Part shown: positions 1 to 9,374 of the stretch, piece after piece
Layout of the letters: every line of letters starts with the position of its first letter
How positions within the stretch are numbered: the stretch's first letter is position 1
Source: Henriciella sp.
GTDB lineage: Bacteria; Pseudomonadota; Alphaproteobacteria; Caulobacterales; Hyphomonadaceae
Reading direction: 5' to 3'
NCBI GenBank assembly: GCA_013214545.1
Contig: JABSQB010000009.1
Coordinates: 32,615-96,614, forward strand
Length of the DNA: 64,000 bases
Translations under genes and position numbers: made by a program
The notes under the pieces: model-generated
What the model was told of the DNA's origin: nothing
The model's database searches: none
What the model saw: only the letters and a program-made list of their open reading frames with translations

Positions 1-214
1 TGATGAAGTGATTGGGAATTCCAACCCCGCCCAGGCGGGTCATGATGAATTCCGAAATGCGATTGTTCAGAACGCCTTTGCCGTCGAGCACAGCTTTCTT
101 CTCGGCGTTAAACGCGGTCGCATCGTCCTTGAAATACTGGATCAGGGTGTTTGGCTCTGGTCCTTCATACAGAATCTTCGCCTTGCCTTCGTAAATCATA
201 CGCTTGCGTGACAT
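1..214 (-). CDS. purC: SAICAR synthetase, N-terminal part (runs off the left edge)
   Basis: The reverse strand reads [18 protein letters not shown] and continues to the window edge without a stop (about 71 residues). This N-terminal signature (YEGKAK, then a [18 protein letters not shown] stretch and NNRISE) is characteristic of phosphoribosylaminoimidazole-succinocarboxamide synthase, which joins CAIR and aspartate using ATP in de novo purine synthesis. The start is the ATG at 214-212, with a GAGAGGGAT stretch just upstream. The catalytic centre is outside the window. The gene is divergent from the zeta inhibitor gene at 403, across a leader rich in inverted repeats. Confidence 0.93.
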   Translation of the reverse strand, partial: MSRKRMIYEGKAKILYEGPEPNTLIQYFKDDATAFNAEKKAVLDGKGVLNNRISEFIMTRLGGVGIPNHFI

Positions 215-244
215 CGCGCTATCCCTCTCGCCGTTTGGCTCTTT

Positions 245-320
245 GGCTGACTGCGACAAGGGCCGACTCAGTCAGCCCTACCCGTAAGGCGCTCCCCTTA
301 CGCCAATCGCGGCGATTAGG
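245..320. repeat. Cluster of three short inverted repeats between purC and the zeta inhibitor gene
   Basis: Two perfect inverted repeats and one imperfect one follow each other in the divergent intergenic region. GGCTGACTG (245-253) pairs with CAGTCAGCC (269-277). CGTAAGG (283-289) pairs with CCTTACG (296-302). GCCAATCGC then pairs imperfectly with GCGATTAGGC (about 302-320). They lie in the 5' leader of purC on the minus strand, or upstream of the zeta gene on the plus strand. There is no T-run, so I do not call a terminator. Function is unknown. Confidence 0.5.
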
Positions 321-402
321 CAAAAGGCTTCTTGCACCCGCCCCCTGATCGACCCTATATCAGCCTCGATACGAGCAATTCTCCGATAAGGGACTTACAT
401 AC

Positions 403-729
403 ATGTCTTCATTTGACGATCGCGAACGCGCCGAAGAAGCAAAATTTGCTATGGACGAAGCGACTGAGTTCAAGATCATGGCACGCCGCAACAAACTGCT
501 TGGTTTGTGGGCAGCAGAGCTGATGGATCTGCATGGCGAAGAGGCCGAGGCCTATGCCAAAACCGTTGTTCTTTCCGATCTGGAAGAGCCAGGTGACGAT
601 GACGTCTTCAGAAAAGTGCGCGCCGACCTAGATAAGGCAGGTGTGGATCGCACCGATGCTCGCATCAAGGATCACATGGCGGAGCTGCTCCCCGTCGCGC
701 GCGAGCAGGTAATGAAAGAGGCTGGCTAA
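403..729 (+). CDS. ATPase inhibitor subunit zeta (DUF1476)
   Basis: This 108-residue, highly charged protein begins SSFDDRERAEEAKFAMDE and carries ARRNKLLGLWAAELM and EDVFRKVRADLD, the hallmark segments of the DUF1476 family. Family members in Paracoccus act as the zeta subunit that blocks rotation of the F1-ATPase in the hydrolytic direction. Full length is about 105-110 residues, so the gene looks intact. It has no signal peptide and is expected in the cytoplasm at F1. grxD starts two bases after its stop, so the two are likely cotranscribed. Confidence 0.9.
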   Translation: MSSFDDRERAEEAKFAMDEATEFKIMARRNKLLGLWAAELMDLHGEEAEAYAKTVVLSDLEEPGDDDVFRKVRADLDKAGVDRTDARIKDHMAELLPVAREQVMKEAG

Positions 730-731
730 TC

Positions 732-1067
732 ATGTCTGACGACGTCCAGGAAGCAATCGGCGAGGCTGTCAAAGCCAATGACGTACTGCTCTTCATGAAG
801 GGCACCCCAACATTCCCGCAATGCGGTTTCAGCTCAGTCGTCGTCCAGGTGCTGGATTATCTTGGCGTTGAGTACCAGGCGGTGAACGTGCTTGAAGACC
901 AGGCCGTGCGCGAAGGCATCAAGGCCTTCTCTGACTGGCCGACCATTCCTCAGCTCTATGTCAAAGGCGAGTTTGTGGGCGGCTGTGACATCGTCAAAGA
1001 GATGTTCGAAGCGGGCGAGCTGAAAGACTTCATGGCGGAAAAAGGCATCGCCATGGAAGCGGCTTGA
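732..1067 (+). CDS. grxD: Monothiol glutaredoxin, CGFS type
   Basis: The protein is 111 residues, the usual length for Grx4/GrxD. The monothiol active site CGFS is at residues 31-34, the cis-proline motif TIPQ at 71-74, and the glutathione-binding GGCD at 83-86. Proteins of this class bind a [2Fe-2S] cluster with glutathione, often with a BolA partner, and help distribute Fe-S clusters. No bolA gene is seen next to it. The stop codon overlaps the start of the DUF427 gene by one base (TGATG). Confidence 0.96.
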   Translation: MSDDVQEAIGEAVKANDVLLFMKGTPTFPQCGFSSVVVQVLDYLGVEYQAVNVLEDQAVREGIKAFSDWPTIPQLYVKGEFVGGCDIVKEMFEAGELKDFMAEKGIAMEAA

Positions 1068-1438
1068 TGCGCAAGCATCTGGAGCCAGGCCCAGACCACC
1101 CCATTACGATTGAATCGATCGCGGCGCCCGTCAGAGTCATTATGGCGGGTGAAACCGTTCTGGCGTCGCAGTCTCATTTGGAACTCCGCGAAGCAAGCTA
1201 TCCACCGGCCCTTTATCTGCCGCGCGATGAACTCGACTTGTCGGGTCTGGAACCATCCGATCACAAAACCTGGTGCCCGTATAAGGGTGAGGCGTCATAC
1301 TTTCATTTACGCAGAGCCGACGGCAGCCTGTCGGAGAATGCCGTCTGGACGTATGAGACACCGTTCCCTGCCGTTGCCGCGATCAAGAACGCGCTCGCTG
1401 TTTATAGCGATCGTGTTGATGCCATTGAGGTCGGCTGA
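1067..1438 (+). CDS. DUF427 family protein
   Basis: This 123-residue protein has the DUF427 pattern: a GETVLASQ strand, LYLPRDELD, then the conserved block [14 protein letters not shown], and a C-terminal [11 protein letters not shown] segment. The biochemical role of the family is not established. I chose the ATG at 1067 because it forms a TGATG overlap with grxD, which suggests translational coupling. A TTG one codon upstream is possible but less likely. No signal peptide is visible, so it is probably cytoplasmic. Confidence 0.88.
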   Translation: MRKHLEPGPDHPITIESIAAPVRVIMAGETVLASQSHLELREASYPPALYLPRDELDLSGLEPSDHKTWCPYKGEASYFHLRRADGSLSENAVWTYETPFPAVAAIKNALAVYSDRVDAIEVG

Positions 1439-1441
1439 GAG

Positions 1442-1894
1442 ATGACAGCGAACCTCATCCTGGGGCCGCGCCCGGGCAAAAAATCCAAAGACTCGATTGC
1501 CGCCCAGGGCGTGACGGATCTCGTCACGTTACTTTCGCCGCGCGAGCAGCCCGATAGCGTCAGCAAGATTGCCCGCACGATCGGTGCGCATTGGCACCAT
1601 TTCCCGATTGATGGCGGGCATATGGACACGCTCGCAGGAGTCGATCTGTCTCAGCTTTTCTTGCTGTATGACGAGATTGTCCGATCGCGTGAGGACGCGG
1701 TTATCTATTTGCATTGCTCGGCAGGCATTCATCGTACAGGTTTTGTGATCTACGCCCTGCTGCGGTATCGCGGCCTGACCCCCGAAGCCGCGACCGCTGA
1801 AGTGGCAAAGCTTCGTCCGGTGACGTCTGAACAAGTTGGGGAAGACCGCCTCGCCCTCGCCGAAGAGATGTTTCAAGCCTGGCAGGCGAAATAG
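1442..1894 (+). CDS. Small dual-specificity-type protein phosphatase
   Basis: The 150-residue protein carries the phosphatase signature HCSAGIHRTG, with nucleophile Cys92 and phosphate-binding Arg98 (CX5R). Asp57 in FPIDGG sits where the general acid Asp of this fold normally lies. Length and motif fit the compact dual-specificity/atypical tyrosine phosphatase fold. The substrate cannot be deduced from sequence. It starts three bases after the DUF427 stop and probably belongs to the same transcription unit as grxD. Confidence 0.85.
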   Translation: MTANLILGPRPGKKSKDSIAAQGVTDLVTLLSPREQPDSVSKIARTIGAHWHHFPIDGGHMDTLAGVDLSQLFLLYDEIVRSREDAVIYLHCSAGIHRTGFVIYALLRYRGLTPEAATAEVAKLRPVTSEQVGEDRLALAEEMFQAWQAK

Positions 1895-1900
1895 ACCCGC

Positions 1901-2302
1901 TCAGGCAAACCAGAACAGATAGATACTGGCGACGAGCGGCAGCAGGCCCATCGCAAACATGGTCCGGATGAATTTGTAATGGGCGACCCAGCCGTCCAGT
2001 TTGGCATCCCCGCTCTCACGTGACTCTGTCTCCAGATCTATCCAGCCATGCTTTTTGCTGAACGTGTCCGAGACAATGTACTGATCGAGTGAGTCCTCGA
2101 AACAGCGATGCCCGAAATAGAAGGTGATCGAATAGGAAATGATCGCCAGCATGACGATGATCACCCAGCCGATCCAGCCCATGCCGCCGCCATACTCAAT
2201 CTGATTCCAAAAAGCGAAGCCGGCGCCGAGGCCGACGATCCCGGCGACCGCTACGATCTGCCAGAGTCTCGTCCGGTTCGGGGTCTTTGGGGCGTCGGCC
2301 AT
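1901..2302 (-). CDS. Hypothetical inner-membrane protein
   Basis: This 133-residue protein has three predicted membrane segments, at about residues 14-31, 41-62 and 110-131. Between the second and third is a soluble stretch containing FGHRCFED and [11 protein letters not shown] do not recognise the family. The start is the ATG at 2302, preceded by an AAGGAGCG ribosome binding site. It is convergent with the phosphatase gene (6-base gap) and divergent from rimO. Confidence 0.6.
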   Translation of the reverse strand: MADAPKTPNRTRLWQIVAVAGIVGLGAGFAFWNQIEYGGGMGWIGWVIIVMLAIISYSITFYFGHRCFEDSLDQYIVSDTFSKKHGWIDLETESRESGDAKLDGWVAHYKFIRTMFAMGLLPLVASIYLFWFA

Positions 2303-2350
2303 GATTTGCGCTCCTTTTCAAAGCGGGTTTCAGACTATATCAGCACCGCC

Positions 2351-3706
2351 ATGACGACCACCCTCGACCGCCCGGCCCCGATCAAGCCCAATGCCATTCC
2401 AAAAGTTGGATTGGTCTCCCTGGGCTGTCCGAAAGCTCTGGTTGATTCAGAGCGGATTGTCACCCGCCTACGGGCCGAAGGCTATCAGATCAGTCCGGAC
2501 TATTCCGGCGCAGACCTGGTGCTGGTCAACACGTGCGGCTTTCTGGACAGCGCCCGCGATGAAAGCCTCGATGCGATTGGCGAAGCGATTGAGGCGAATG
2601 GCAAAGTCATCGTCACTGGCTGCCTTGGCGCCGAGCCTGAGGTGATCGAAAAGGCCCACCCGAAAGTGCTCGCGGTCACAGGCCCGCATCAATATGAGCA
2701 GGTCATGGACGCGGTGCACACACACCTGACGCCGCCGCACAATCCGCATCAGGATCTGGTCCCAGAAAGCGGCCTGCGTCTAACTCCGCGCCATTATGCC
2801 TATTTGAAGATCTCCGAAGGCTGCAACAATCGCTGCAGCTTCTGCATCATCCCGAAACTGCGCGGTGATCTCGCTTCCCGGCCGATCCACCATGTTCTGA
2901 CCGAAGCCGAACAGCTGGTCCGCGCCGGGGTGAAAGAGCTTCTGGTGATCAGCCAGGACACCAGCGCCTACGGGCTCGACGTCAAATATGCACCGCAGAC
3001 CTGGAAAGGGACTGAATACGAGACGCGATTCCTCGATCTCGCGCGTGGGCTGTCCAGCCTCGGCGTGTGGACGCGGTTGCACTATGTCTATCCCTACCCG
3101 CACGTGGACAAGGTCATTCCGCTGATGGCGGAAGGCGCTATCACGCCCTATCTCGACATCCCGTTCCAGCATGCCAGCACGAACGTCCTGAAAGCAATGA
3201 AGCGCCCGGCCAAGCAGGATCGCGTTCTAGAGCGCATCCAGCAGTGGCGCCGTGACGTGCCCGACCTCGCCATTCGCTCGACTTTCATTGTCGGCTTCCC
3301 GGGCGAGACCGAAGAAGACTTCGAGATCCTGCTCGACTTCATTCGCGAAGCGAAAATCGATCGCGCCGGCTGTTTCAAGTATGAGAACGTCGCCCACGCA
3401 GACAGCCGCGACTTGCCCGGTCACTTGCCGGAAGAGGTTAAAGAAGAGCGCTGGCATCGCTTCATGGAAACGCAAGCCGAAGTCTCCGCTGCGCGGGCGC
3501 TAGCGCAGATCGGTAGCGTGCAGGACGTCATTATTGATGGCCGCGATGAAGAAGATGGCAATTGGCTTGCTCGCTCAAAGGCTGATGCCCCAGAGATTGA
3601 CGGGCTGGTCTACCTGACTTCGGACAAACCGCTTCAGGCAGGCGACATCGTCTCTGCCGAGATCGTGAACGCTGACGCCTATGACTTGTTCGCCCGGGTG
3701 GTATAG
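2351..3706 (+). CDS. rimO: Ribosomal protein S12 methylthiotransferase RimO
   Basis: This radical-SAM enzyme methylthiolates the conserved Asp of ribosomal protein S12. From the ATG at 2351 the protein is 451 residues. The N-terminal [4Fe-4S] cysteines are C26 (SLGCPK), C62 (NTCGF) and C91 (TGCLGA). The radical-SAM cluster is C158, C162 and C165 (GCNNRCSFC). A TRAM-like domain closes the protein, ending at about residue 451. [12 protein letters not shown] separates RimO from the related MiaB. A longer open frame begins at 2108, but its extra 81 residues overlap the opposite gene and lack family similarity. Confidence 0.96.
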   Translation: MTTTLDRPAPIKPNAIPKVGLVSLGCPKALVDSERIVTRLRAEGYQISPDYSGADLVLVNTCGFLDSARDESLDAIGEAIEANGKVIVTGCLGAEPEVIEKAHPKVLAVTGPHQYEQVMDAVHTHLTPPHNPHQDLVPESGLRLTPRHYAYLKISEGCNNRCSFCIIPKLRGDLASRPIHHVLTEAEQLVRAGVKELLVISQDTSAYGLDVKYAPQTWKGTEYETRFLDLARGLSSLGVWTRLHYVYPYPHVDKVIPLMAEGAITPYLDIPFQHASTNVLKAMKRPAKQDRVLERIQQWRRDVPDLAIRSTFIVGFPGETEEDFEILLDFIREAKIDRAGCFKYENVAHADSRDLPGHLPEEVKEERWHRFMETQAEVSAARALAQIGSVQDVIIDGRDEEDGNWLARSKADAPEIDGLVYLTSDKPLQAGDIVSAEIVNADAYDLFARVV

Positions 3707-3736
3707 CTGTTCCGAAAGCAGTTTCGGGAGACCAGA

Positions 3737-4675
3737 GTGCGGACTAGAATTCTTAGCCTGATGATTGGGGCGGCAATCGCGGCGACGCCCGGAATCACGC
3801 AAGAGGCCGGTATGACCATCGTCCCGGCGCAAATCGACGAAGGCGTGATTGAGCTTTACGACGGCGCAGCGCCTGGCTCTGAGAATGCCACCCAAACCGA
3901 AACCTGGTTTGACATCGGTACGGAGCGTTGGATTTCAAACGTCACCGTCCCCACGCTCCTGCCCGTCTTGCCGGAGGATCCAGACGCGACACGCGCAGCC
4001 GTCTTGGTCGTGCCGGGCGGCGGATTTCAATTCGTGTCGATCGATAATGAAGGCTACCCGATTGCTGACTGGCTCGCGGACCGCGGTGTCGCCGCCTTTG
4101 TCCTGAAATATCGCGTTATGGCCGCGCCCGAAGATCCGGCGGGCTTTCTGGCGCACATGAGCCGCCTGTTCGACCCGCAGCCGGGCGACGAACCGATAGA
4201 TGTGACCGAGGGCATTCCGTTCGCCGTCGCGGATGCACAAGCCGCGCTCAGTCTGATCCGCAACAATGCGGAGGCATGGGGCTATGACGCCGACAAGCTT
4301 GGCATGATCGGCTTTTCAGCTGGCGCAATGACGACGCTCGGCGTGGTCACGGCTGACAGCCAGACAGCCCCCAAGCCCGACTTCATCGGCTACATTTACG
4401 GCCCGATGTTGGCCGTTGATCTGCCACAGGACCCGCCGCCAATGTTCAATGCGCTCGCAGCGGATGACCCCTTGTTCAACACGCAAGGGTTCGGCCTGGT
4501 TGAGGCCTGGCAAGCAACTGGCGCACCTGTGGAGTTCCACTACTACCAGAATGGCGGACATGGCTTTGGCAGCTATAAACGCGGCGTCACAGCCGATCTC
4601 TGGTTTGATCAGTTTGTCGCTTGGATGGATACGCGCGGCCTTCTGACCCCGGCGGAGGGTGACCGTGCTGACTGA
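3737..4675 (+). CDS. Exported alpha/beta-hydrolase (acetyl-xylan-esterase-like)
   Basis: The 312-residue protein starts with GTG at 3737 and opens with a likely signal peptide (about residues 1-22, hydrophobic LMIGAAIAA). VVPGGGFQFVS is the oxyanion-hole HGGG-type strand. The nucleophile elbow GFSAGA places Ser194, and a C-terminal GGHGFG supplies the probable His. The architecture resembles BD-FAE/acetyl-xylan esterases, but the substrate is not known. Its end overlaps the start of the Rieske gene by 17 bases, so the two are probably translated together. Confidence 0.8.
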   Translation: MRTRILSLMIGAAIAATPGITQEAGMTIVPAQIDEGVIELYDGAAPGSENATQTETWFDIGTERWISNVTVPTLLPVLPEDPDATRAAVLVVPGGGFQFVSIDNEGYPIADWLADRGVAAFVLKYRVMAAPEDPAGFLAHMSRLFDPQPGDEPIDVTEGIPFAVADAQAALSLIRNNAEAWGYDADKLGMIGFSAGAMTTLGVVTADSQTAPKPDFIGYIYGPMLAVDLPQDPPPMFNALAADDPLFNTQGFGLVEAWQATGAPVEFHYYQNGGHGFGSYKRGVTADLWFDQFVAWMDTRGLLTPAEGDRAD

Positions 4676-5531
4676 GCTGGAACAAGAGAAAATCGCCGCG
4701 CGGGCCAATACGATCGATTATGATCGGGTCGCCAGCCTGCATTATCTCGGCAATTACGTTCGCCGCCTCCCAACCAATATGGCGCGAATGATGGAGAACG
4801 CTTACGATTGGGAGCACCTGCCTTACGTGCACCCGTCTTCGTTCGCCTCAATCGATCTGGTCGCGAGCGGCAGCTGGGGTTGGCGCGCCCGCATTGGCGT
4901 TCCCGGCGGTCTGGAGCCGACTTATCAGATGCTCGACCTGCTCGTGGATGCAGAGAAGAATTATTGGGTCTCCACAGTCTTTAACGGGCCCGGCGAAGGG
5001 ATCGAGATTCACACTCAGGCCACGACACTGAACGAGGACGAGATTGAGGTCGATGTCCGCTTCTATCTGCCGGAAGCACCTGGCGATGACGCCTCTGCGT
5101 CAATCCTGAGCTATATGCAAAGCCAGTACGCGACCCTCTATGACGAAGACATAGACCTGATGCAGGGGCGCCAGAGTGCGCTGGAAGATCGCTCGCGCTG
5201 GCGCGCCGGTAAGAACGCCCGCTGCGAGACGCGGGTTGGGGCACTTTCTGAACTCGACAGGACCAAGACCCATACGATTGAGACAGAGACAGGACGCTAC
5301 TGCGTGCGGGTCTGGCAGGATGAATGGATCGCCCACAGTGCCGTCTGTCCGCATCAGCTCGGACCTCTGCAAGACAGCGAAATCGATCCAGAGGGCCGCA
5401 TCACCTGCCCCTGGCATGGCTATCAGTTTGACGCGCTGAGCGGTGAAAGCCGCCTCACTGAATGTCCGGCCTTGGCCAAGGCGCCGGAACTGATTGTCCG
5501 CGACGGGGAATTGTTCCTGCTGGAGGCCTGA
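4659..5531 (+). CDS. Rieske oxygenase-like protein with reversed domain order
   Basis: The C-terminal Rieske [2Fe-2S] site is C230-P-H232 and C250-PW-H253. The N-terminal part holds a mononuclear-iron motif typical of ring-hydroxylating oxygenase catalytic domains: D50-x2-H53-x4-H58 (in YDWEHLPYVH), with D164 in YDEDIDLMQGRQ as likely third ligand. In known oxygenases the Rieske domain comes first, so the order here is swapped. At 290 residues the protein is shorter than usual alpha subunits. The start is GTG at 4659 or GTG at 4665. Overlap with the upstream esterase suggests coupling. The substrate is unknown. Confidence 0.8.
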   Translation: MTVLTELEQEKIAARANTIDYDRVASLHYLGNYVRRLPTNMARMMENAYDWEHLPYVHPSSFASIDLVASGSWGWRARIGVPGGLEPTYQMLDLLVDAEKNYWVSTVFNGPGEGIEIHTQATTLNEDEIEVDVRFYLPEAPGDDASASILSYMQSQYATLYDEDIDLMQGRQSALEDRSRWRAGKNARCETRVGALSELDRTKTHTIETETGRYCVRVWQDEWIAHSAVCPHQLGPLQDSEIDPEGRITCPWHGYQFDALSGESRLTECPALAKAPELIVRDGELFLLEA

Positions 5532-5613
5532 AGCTCGCCCCATTTGATGGCACTGCGAGCCTTGCTCCCCCCTGCAAACACAGTAACTTGCGCCGAAACA
5601 CCAGGAGCTTTGC

Positions 5614-7152
5614 ATGGGTGACAGAATCTTCATTGGCGGCGCGGATATGGATGGCGAGGGCGCGCCGAATGACGCTCAGAGCTTGCTGCTCAATCGCGCC
5701 AATCGCCATGGCATTGTCGCCGGCGCCACTGGCACCGGAAAAACCGTAACCCTGCAGATCCTCGCCGAAGGTTTTGCCGCCGAAGGCGTGCCGGTCTTTT
5801 GCGCCGATGTGAAAGGCGACTTGTCCGGCATCTGTGTCGCGGGCAGCCCGGACCACAAACTGCATCCCAAGCTGATTTCACGGGCCGAGAAGATCGGGTT
5901 CGAAGATTATAACTATGGCGCCACGCCCACGGTTTTCTGGGACGTCTTCGGTGAAAAAGGGCACCCGGTCCGCACGACGATTTCGGATATGGGCCCGCTG
6001 CTGCTGTCACGCCTGATGGACCTGACGGAGGCCCAGGAAGGTGTGCTCACGGTCGCGTTTGAGTATGCCGATGATGAAGGCATGTTGCTGCTCGATCTCA
6101 AAGACCTACGCAAACTGCTCAACCATATGAGCGACAAGGAAGTGCGCACCGCGCTCAGCCGGGAATATGGCAATGTCGCGTCGGCGAGCCTCGGCGCAAT
6201 TCAGCGCCGCTTGCTGGTCTTGGAGCGTGAAGGCGCCGAGAGCTTTTTCGGCGAACCTGCGCTCGATCTGAAAGACTTCATGCGCACCACGCGTGACGGC
6301 CGCGGCATCGTCAATGTGCTCGACTCGACGACGCTGATAAACAGCCCGCGTCTCTATTCGACCTTCCTGCTCTGGCTGTTGTCGCAACTGTTTGAAGACC
6401 TGCCGGAAGTCGGCGATCCGGATAAGCCGAAAATGGTGTTCTTTTTCGACGAGGCCCACCTGCTCTTCAATGACGCGCCGCGCGCGCTGCTGGAAAAGAT
6501 TGAACAGGTGGTGCGCCTGATCCGTTCCAAAGGCGTCGGCGTCTTCTTCGTCACGCAGAACCCGCGCGATTTGCCTGAGAGCGTGCTTGCGCAGCTTGGC
6601 AATCGCATCCAGCACGCGCTGCGGGCCTATACGCCAGCTGAGCGCAAAGGCGTTCGTGCGGCTGCGGACTCCTTCCGCGAAAACCCTGCCTTTGATGCTG
6701 AGGAAGTGATCACCGATCTTGGCGTCGGAGAAGCGCTGGTCTCGACCCTGGATGAGAAAGGTGCCCCCGGCGTCGTACAACGCACGCTGATACGCCCACC
6801 AAGCTCCCGCCTCGGCCCGGCGACGGAAGAAGAAAGACAGGCAGAAATGAAGAACAGCCCGGTCGCCGGTCTCTATGATGAGGCGATTGACCGGGAGTCG
6901 GCCTACGAAATCCTGCTGAAGCGCGAAGAAGAAGCTGCGAAGGCGGCTGAAAAACTCGCCAAGGAAGAGATGGAAGCGCAGCGCGAACTGGAAAAGAAAA
7001 AAGCGCGAACGAAGAAAAAGACGACCACCCGCCGGCGCTCATCCCGCCGCATGACAACCACTGAGCGCGCCGTAAACACCGCCACGCGCACCATTACGCG
7101 GCGCATCACAGATTATGTTCTGCGCGGTATACTCGGCGGGCGGCGGCGTTAG
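5614..7152 (+). CDS. HerA-type ATPase (DUF853/YjgR family)
   Basis: The 512-residue protein has a Walker A at residues 37-44 (GATGTGKT), a Walker B with D279-E280 (FFFDEAH), and the TQNPRDLP segment typical of the DUF853 branch of HerA/FtsK-like P-loop ATPases. The C-terminus, from about residue 430, is a charged helical region followed by a Lys/Arg-rich tail (KKKARTKKKTTTRRRSSRR), which could bind nucleic acid. The exact role of YjgR-type proteins is unsettled. A CAGGAGC ribosome binding site precedes the ATG. Confidence 0.88.
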   Translation: MGDRIFIGGADMDGEGAPNDAQSLLLNRANRHGIVAGATGTGKTVTLQILAEGFAAEGVPVFCADVKGDLSGICVAGSPDHKLHPKLISRAEKIGFEDYNYGATPTVFWDVFGEKGHPVRTTISDMGPLLLSRLMDLTEAQEGVLTVAFEYADDEGMLLLDLKDLRKLLNHMSDKEVRTALSREYGNVASASLGAIQRRLLVLEREGAESFFGEPALDLKDFMRTTRDGRGIVNVLDSTTLINSPRLYSTFLLWLLSQLFEDLPEVGDPDKPKMVFFFDEAHLLFNDAPRALLEKIEQVVRLIRSKGVGVFFVTQNPRDLPESVLAQLGNRIQHALRAYTPAERKGVRAAADSFRENPAFDAEEVITDLGVGEALVSTLDEKGAPGVVQRTLIRPPSSRLGPATEEERQAEMKNSPVAGLYDEAIDRESAYEILLKREEEAAKAAEKLAKEEMEAQRELEKKKARTKKKTTTRRRSSRRMTTTERAVNTATRTITRRITDYVLRGILGGRRR

Positions 7153-8148
7153 TTAAAGTACGCTGGATAGCAGCGGCTTTCCATCTATGAAGTTCTCGAC
7201 GTTCGATTGGGCCAGCTGCGCTTGCGAGAAGAGCGTTTCAAAGGTCGCGCCGCCCTGATGCGGGGTCAAAATGACGTTCGGAACGTCGGCCCAGCGGGCG
7301 CTATTCGTTGGTTCAGGGTCAAATACATCCAAGGCCGCCCCGCCAATTCGGTTGGATTTCAGCGCCTCAATCAACGCGTCCTCATCAACGACACTGCCGC
7401 GAGAGACATTCACGAGCACGCCATCCGCGCCAAGGCGGTCGAGGATTCTGTCATTGATCAGATGGCGTGTTGTATCGTCCGGACGACAACAGATGACCAG
7501 ACCTCGGCATTGATCCGCCAGGTCTTCGAGCGAAGCAACATAAGGCGTTTCGATTTCTGGCTTGGGACGAGGTCCCCACCATCTCACGTCAACGCCGAAT
7601 GGCGTCAATCGTGCGAGTACCTCTTTACCGATCGACCCGAGACCGACAATCCCCACCGGCATATTGCGGATCGAGTGGCGCAGAGGCGGCGCGGCACCGA
7701 CCCACTGATCCGTCATGATGTAGTCTTGCGTCTGAGGAATACGCAGGAGCAAAGATGTCATAAGGGCGACAGCGAGATCGGCGACATCACCTGAATTCAT
7801 ACCTGGGGCGTTGGTGACCGCTATCCCGCGAGAGCGACATTCATCGAGATCGATATTACTGAATCCCGCCGACACGGATGCGACCATTTTGAGGTTCGGG
7901 AATTTCGCCAGTGTCGACTTGTCGAGCTTTTCGATGCTGGCCGACAACAGAACATCCACATCTGCGCCGCGCGTCGCGATGGTGTTCTCGACGTCTCCCT
8001 CGGTGTCCAACCAGTTCCATCGTTCCGGACGGTTCGGGAATAGCGTGTGCATCTCTGAATGCATGGCGAGGACGGTAGCGGCGTGGGTCATGAACGCAGT
8101 CTCGATTGGAATATAAAAGAAAGGCGCGCGCTCGCTTGGATCGCTCAT
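7153..8148 (-). CDS. D-isomer-specific 2-hydroxyacid dehydrogenase
   Basis: The 331-residue protein has an NAD(P)-binding GLGSIG motif in the middle. The catalytic set is conserved: Arg in NVSRGS, an acidic residue in the DVFDPEP region, and His in LTPHQGG. Length matches glyoxylate/hydroxypyruvate reductase-like members. It follows the PhyH gene on the same strand with a gap of about 30 bases, so the two probably form an operon under the TetR regulator at 9445. It may reduce or oxidise a 2-hydroxy/2-oxo acid produced by the dioxygenase (inference). Confidence 0.9.
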   Translation of the reverse strand: MSDPSERAPFFYIPIETAFMTHAATVLAMHSEMHTLFPNRPERWNWLDTEGDVENTIATRGADVDVLLSASIEKLDKSTLAKFPNLKMVASVSAGFSNIDLDECRSRGIAVTNAPGMNSGDVADLAVALMTSLLLRIPQTQDYIMTDQWVGAAPPLRHSIRNMPVGIVGLGSIGKEVLARLTPFGVDVRWWGPRPKPEIETPYVASLEDLADQCRGLVICCRPDDTTRHLINDRILDRLGADGVLVNVSRGSVVDEDALIEALKSNRIGGAALDVFDPEPTNSARWADVPNVILTPHQGGATFETLFSQAQLAQSNVENFIDGKPLLSSVL

Positions 8149-8179
8149 CTCGAGCGCGCAGATGGATTGTGGGATCGAG

Positions 8180-9355
8180 CTAGATGCTCAAATCCAGAGC
8201 ATTGTAATCGTGAAGCGAAGCTTTCGCGTCTTCATTCCACTCGTACGACAACCCTTGATCGACAAAAGGTTGGTACTGATACGGCGTCTCATTCGGGAAA
8301 CGCTTGCGCCGGGCGTCGATACCGAAGCCAATGACTTCAGAGCGCTTGGCGATGAGATCCTCATCAAAGACCTGGACGGCGCTGTGCGTACCCGCGCCGG
8401 TGACACCGAGGACTGAGCTGCGGCGGTGGAAGCCCATATTGACTGTGATGCGCGGTTCAAAGCCCGTATTCGCGAAGGACCCATGCACCAGCTGGCGATT
8501 GCACATCACCACATCGCCTGCGTCGCAGACTAATGGGACGGTGCCCTCGATCCGCTCGCTGCCGGACTCTTCAACCAGTTTCTTGATATCGACTTTACCA
8601 AGCTTGTGGCTGCCCGGCAGAACCCAGACGCCATTCACCGCTGTGCTACCATAGACCTGGGCCATGAAGTTGAAGCCGTGGATGCCATCATCAAAATCTT
8701 CGCTGTCCCAATGGGTCGTGCCGTCCTGGTGCCAGGACACGGCCGCACCGATCCCCGGTTCTTTGATAAACAGGCTCTCATTGAACGGCGCGAAGTCTTT
8801 GCCATTGATGTCTTCAGCGACTTTCAGCAATTGCGGATGACCGTAAACACGCAAACAGGTTTCAGAGAACTGCAAGGAACCTAGCAGAATGAACGGCGCG
8901 GCAGCAGGTGCGTCATCGGCCGCCTTTGGCTCCAACAGTTTCACCTGATGGCGCCCATTTGCGAGGGTAGAGCCACCGAGAGGATCGCCCAGCGGTTTTG
9001 ACCAGACGAGTGTCGTGGTTTCGCAATCGGCTCCGAGAGCTGGTGCGCCATCTGCTGTCAGCTTTTCGCCCGGTCCGGCGGGGAACCGCTTTTTCATCTC
9101 GGCAAGGTCCTGCTTGATGTCATCCAGCTCATCTTGATGCAGGACGCCTGTGAACACGTAGAACCCATATTTTTTGTAGGCGTCGACGATGTGTTTCGCG
9201 AGATCACCATTTGCGTCGAACTCTATCGGACCGCGATTGTCCAACGCCATCGCGCGCTTGTGTCCGGAGATCAGATATTCCCGCATCGCATCGGCATCAT
9301 CACCATAGTGAGCTGCGCAGGCATCGATGGAATCCATGTAGTTAGGTTCAGACAT
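8180..9355 (-). CDS. Phytanoyl-CoA dioxygenase (PhyH) family oxygenase
   Basis: This is a 391-residue Fe(II)/2-oxoglutarate-dependent oxygenase. The iron ligands are visible as HxD in SWHQDGTTHWD and a distal His in NRQLVHGSFANTG, with the 2-oxoglutarate-binding Arg in EPRITVN. The start is the ATG at 9355, preceded by AAGGGAGGA. An upstream in-frame start at 9382 would overlap the operator region. The gene is divergent from a TetR regulator and upstream of a 2-hydroxyacid dehydrogenase. The substrate is unknown; a hydroxylation step in lipid or secondary-metabolite breakdown is a guess. Confidence 0.88.
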   Translation of the reverse strand: MSEPNYMDSIDACAAHYGDDADAMREYLISGHKRAMALDNRGPIEFDANGDLAKHIVDAYKKYGFYVFTGVLHQDELDDIKQDLAEMKKRFPAGPGEKLTADGAPALGADCETTTLVWSKPLGDPLGGSTLANGRHQVKLLEPKAADDAPAAAPFILLGSLQFSETCLRVYGHPQLLKVAEDINGKDFAPFNESLFIKEPGIGAAVSWHQDGTTHWDSEDFDDGIHGFNFMAQVYGSTAVNGVWVLPGSHKLGKVDIKKLVEESGSERIEGTVPLVCDAGDVVMCNRQLVHGSFANTGFEPRITVNMGFHRRSSVLGVTGAGTHSAVQVFDEDLIAKRSEVIGFGIDARRKRFPNETPYQYQPFVDQGLSYEWNEDAKASLHDYNALDLSI

Positions 9356-9374
9356 GAGCGAATCCTCCCTTCGC

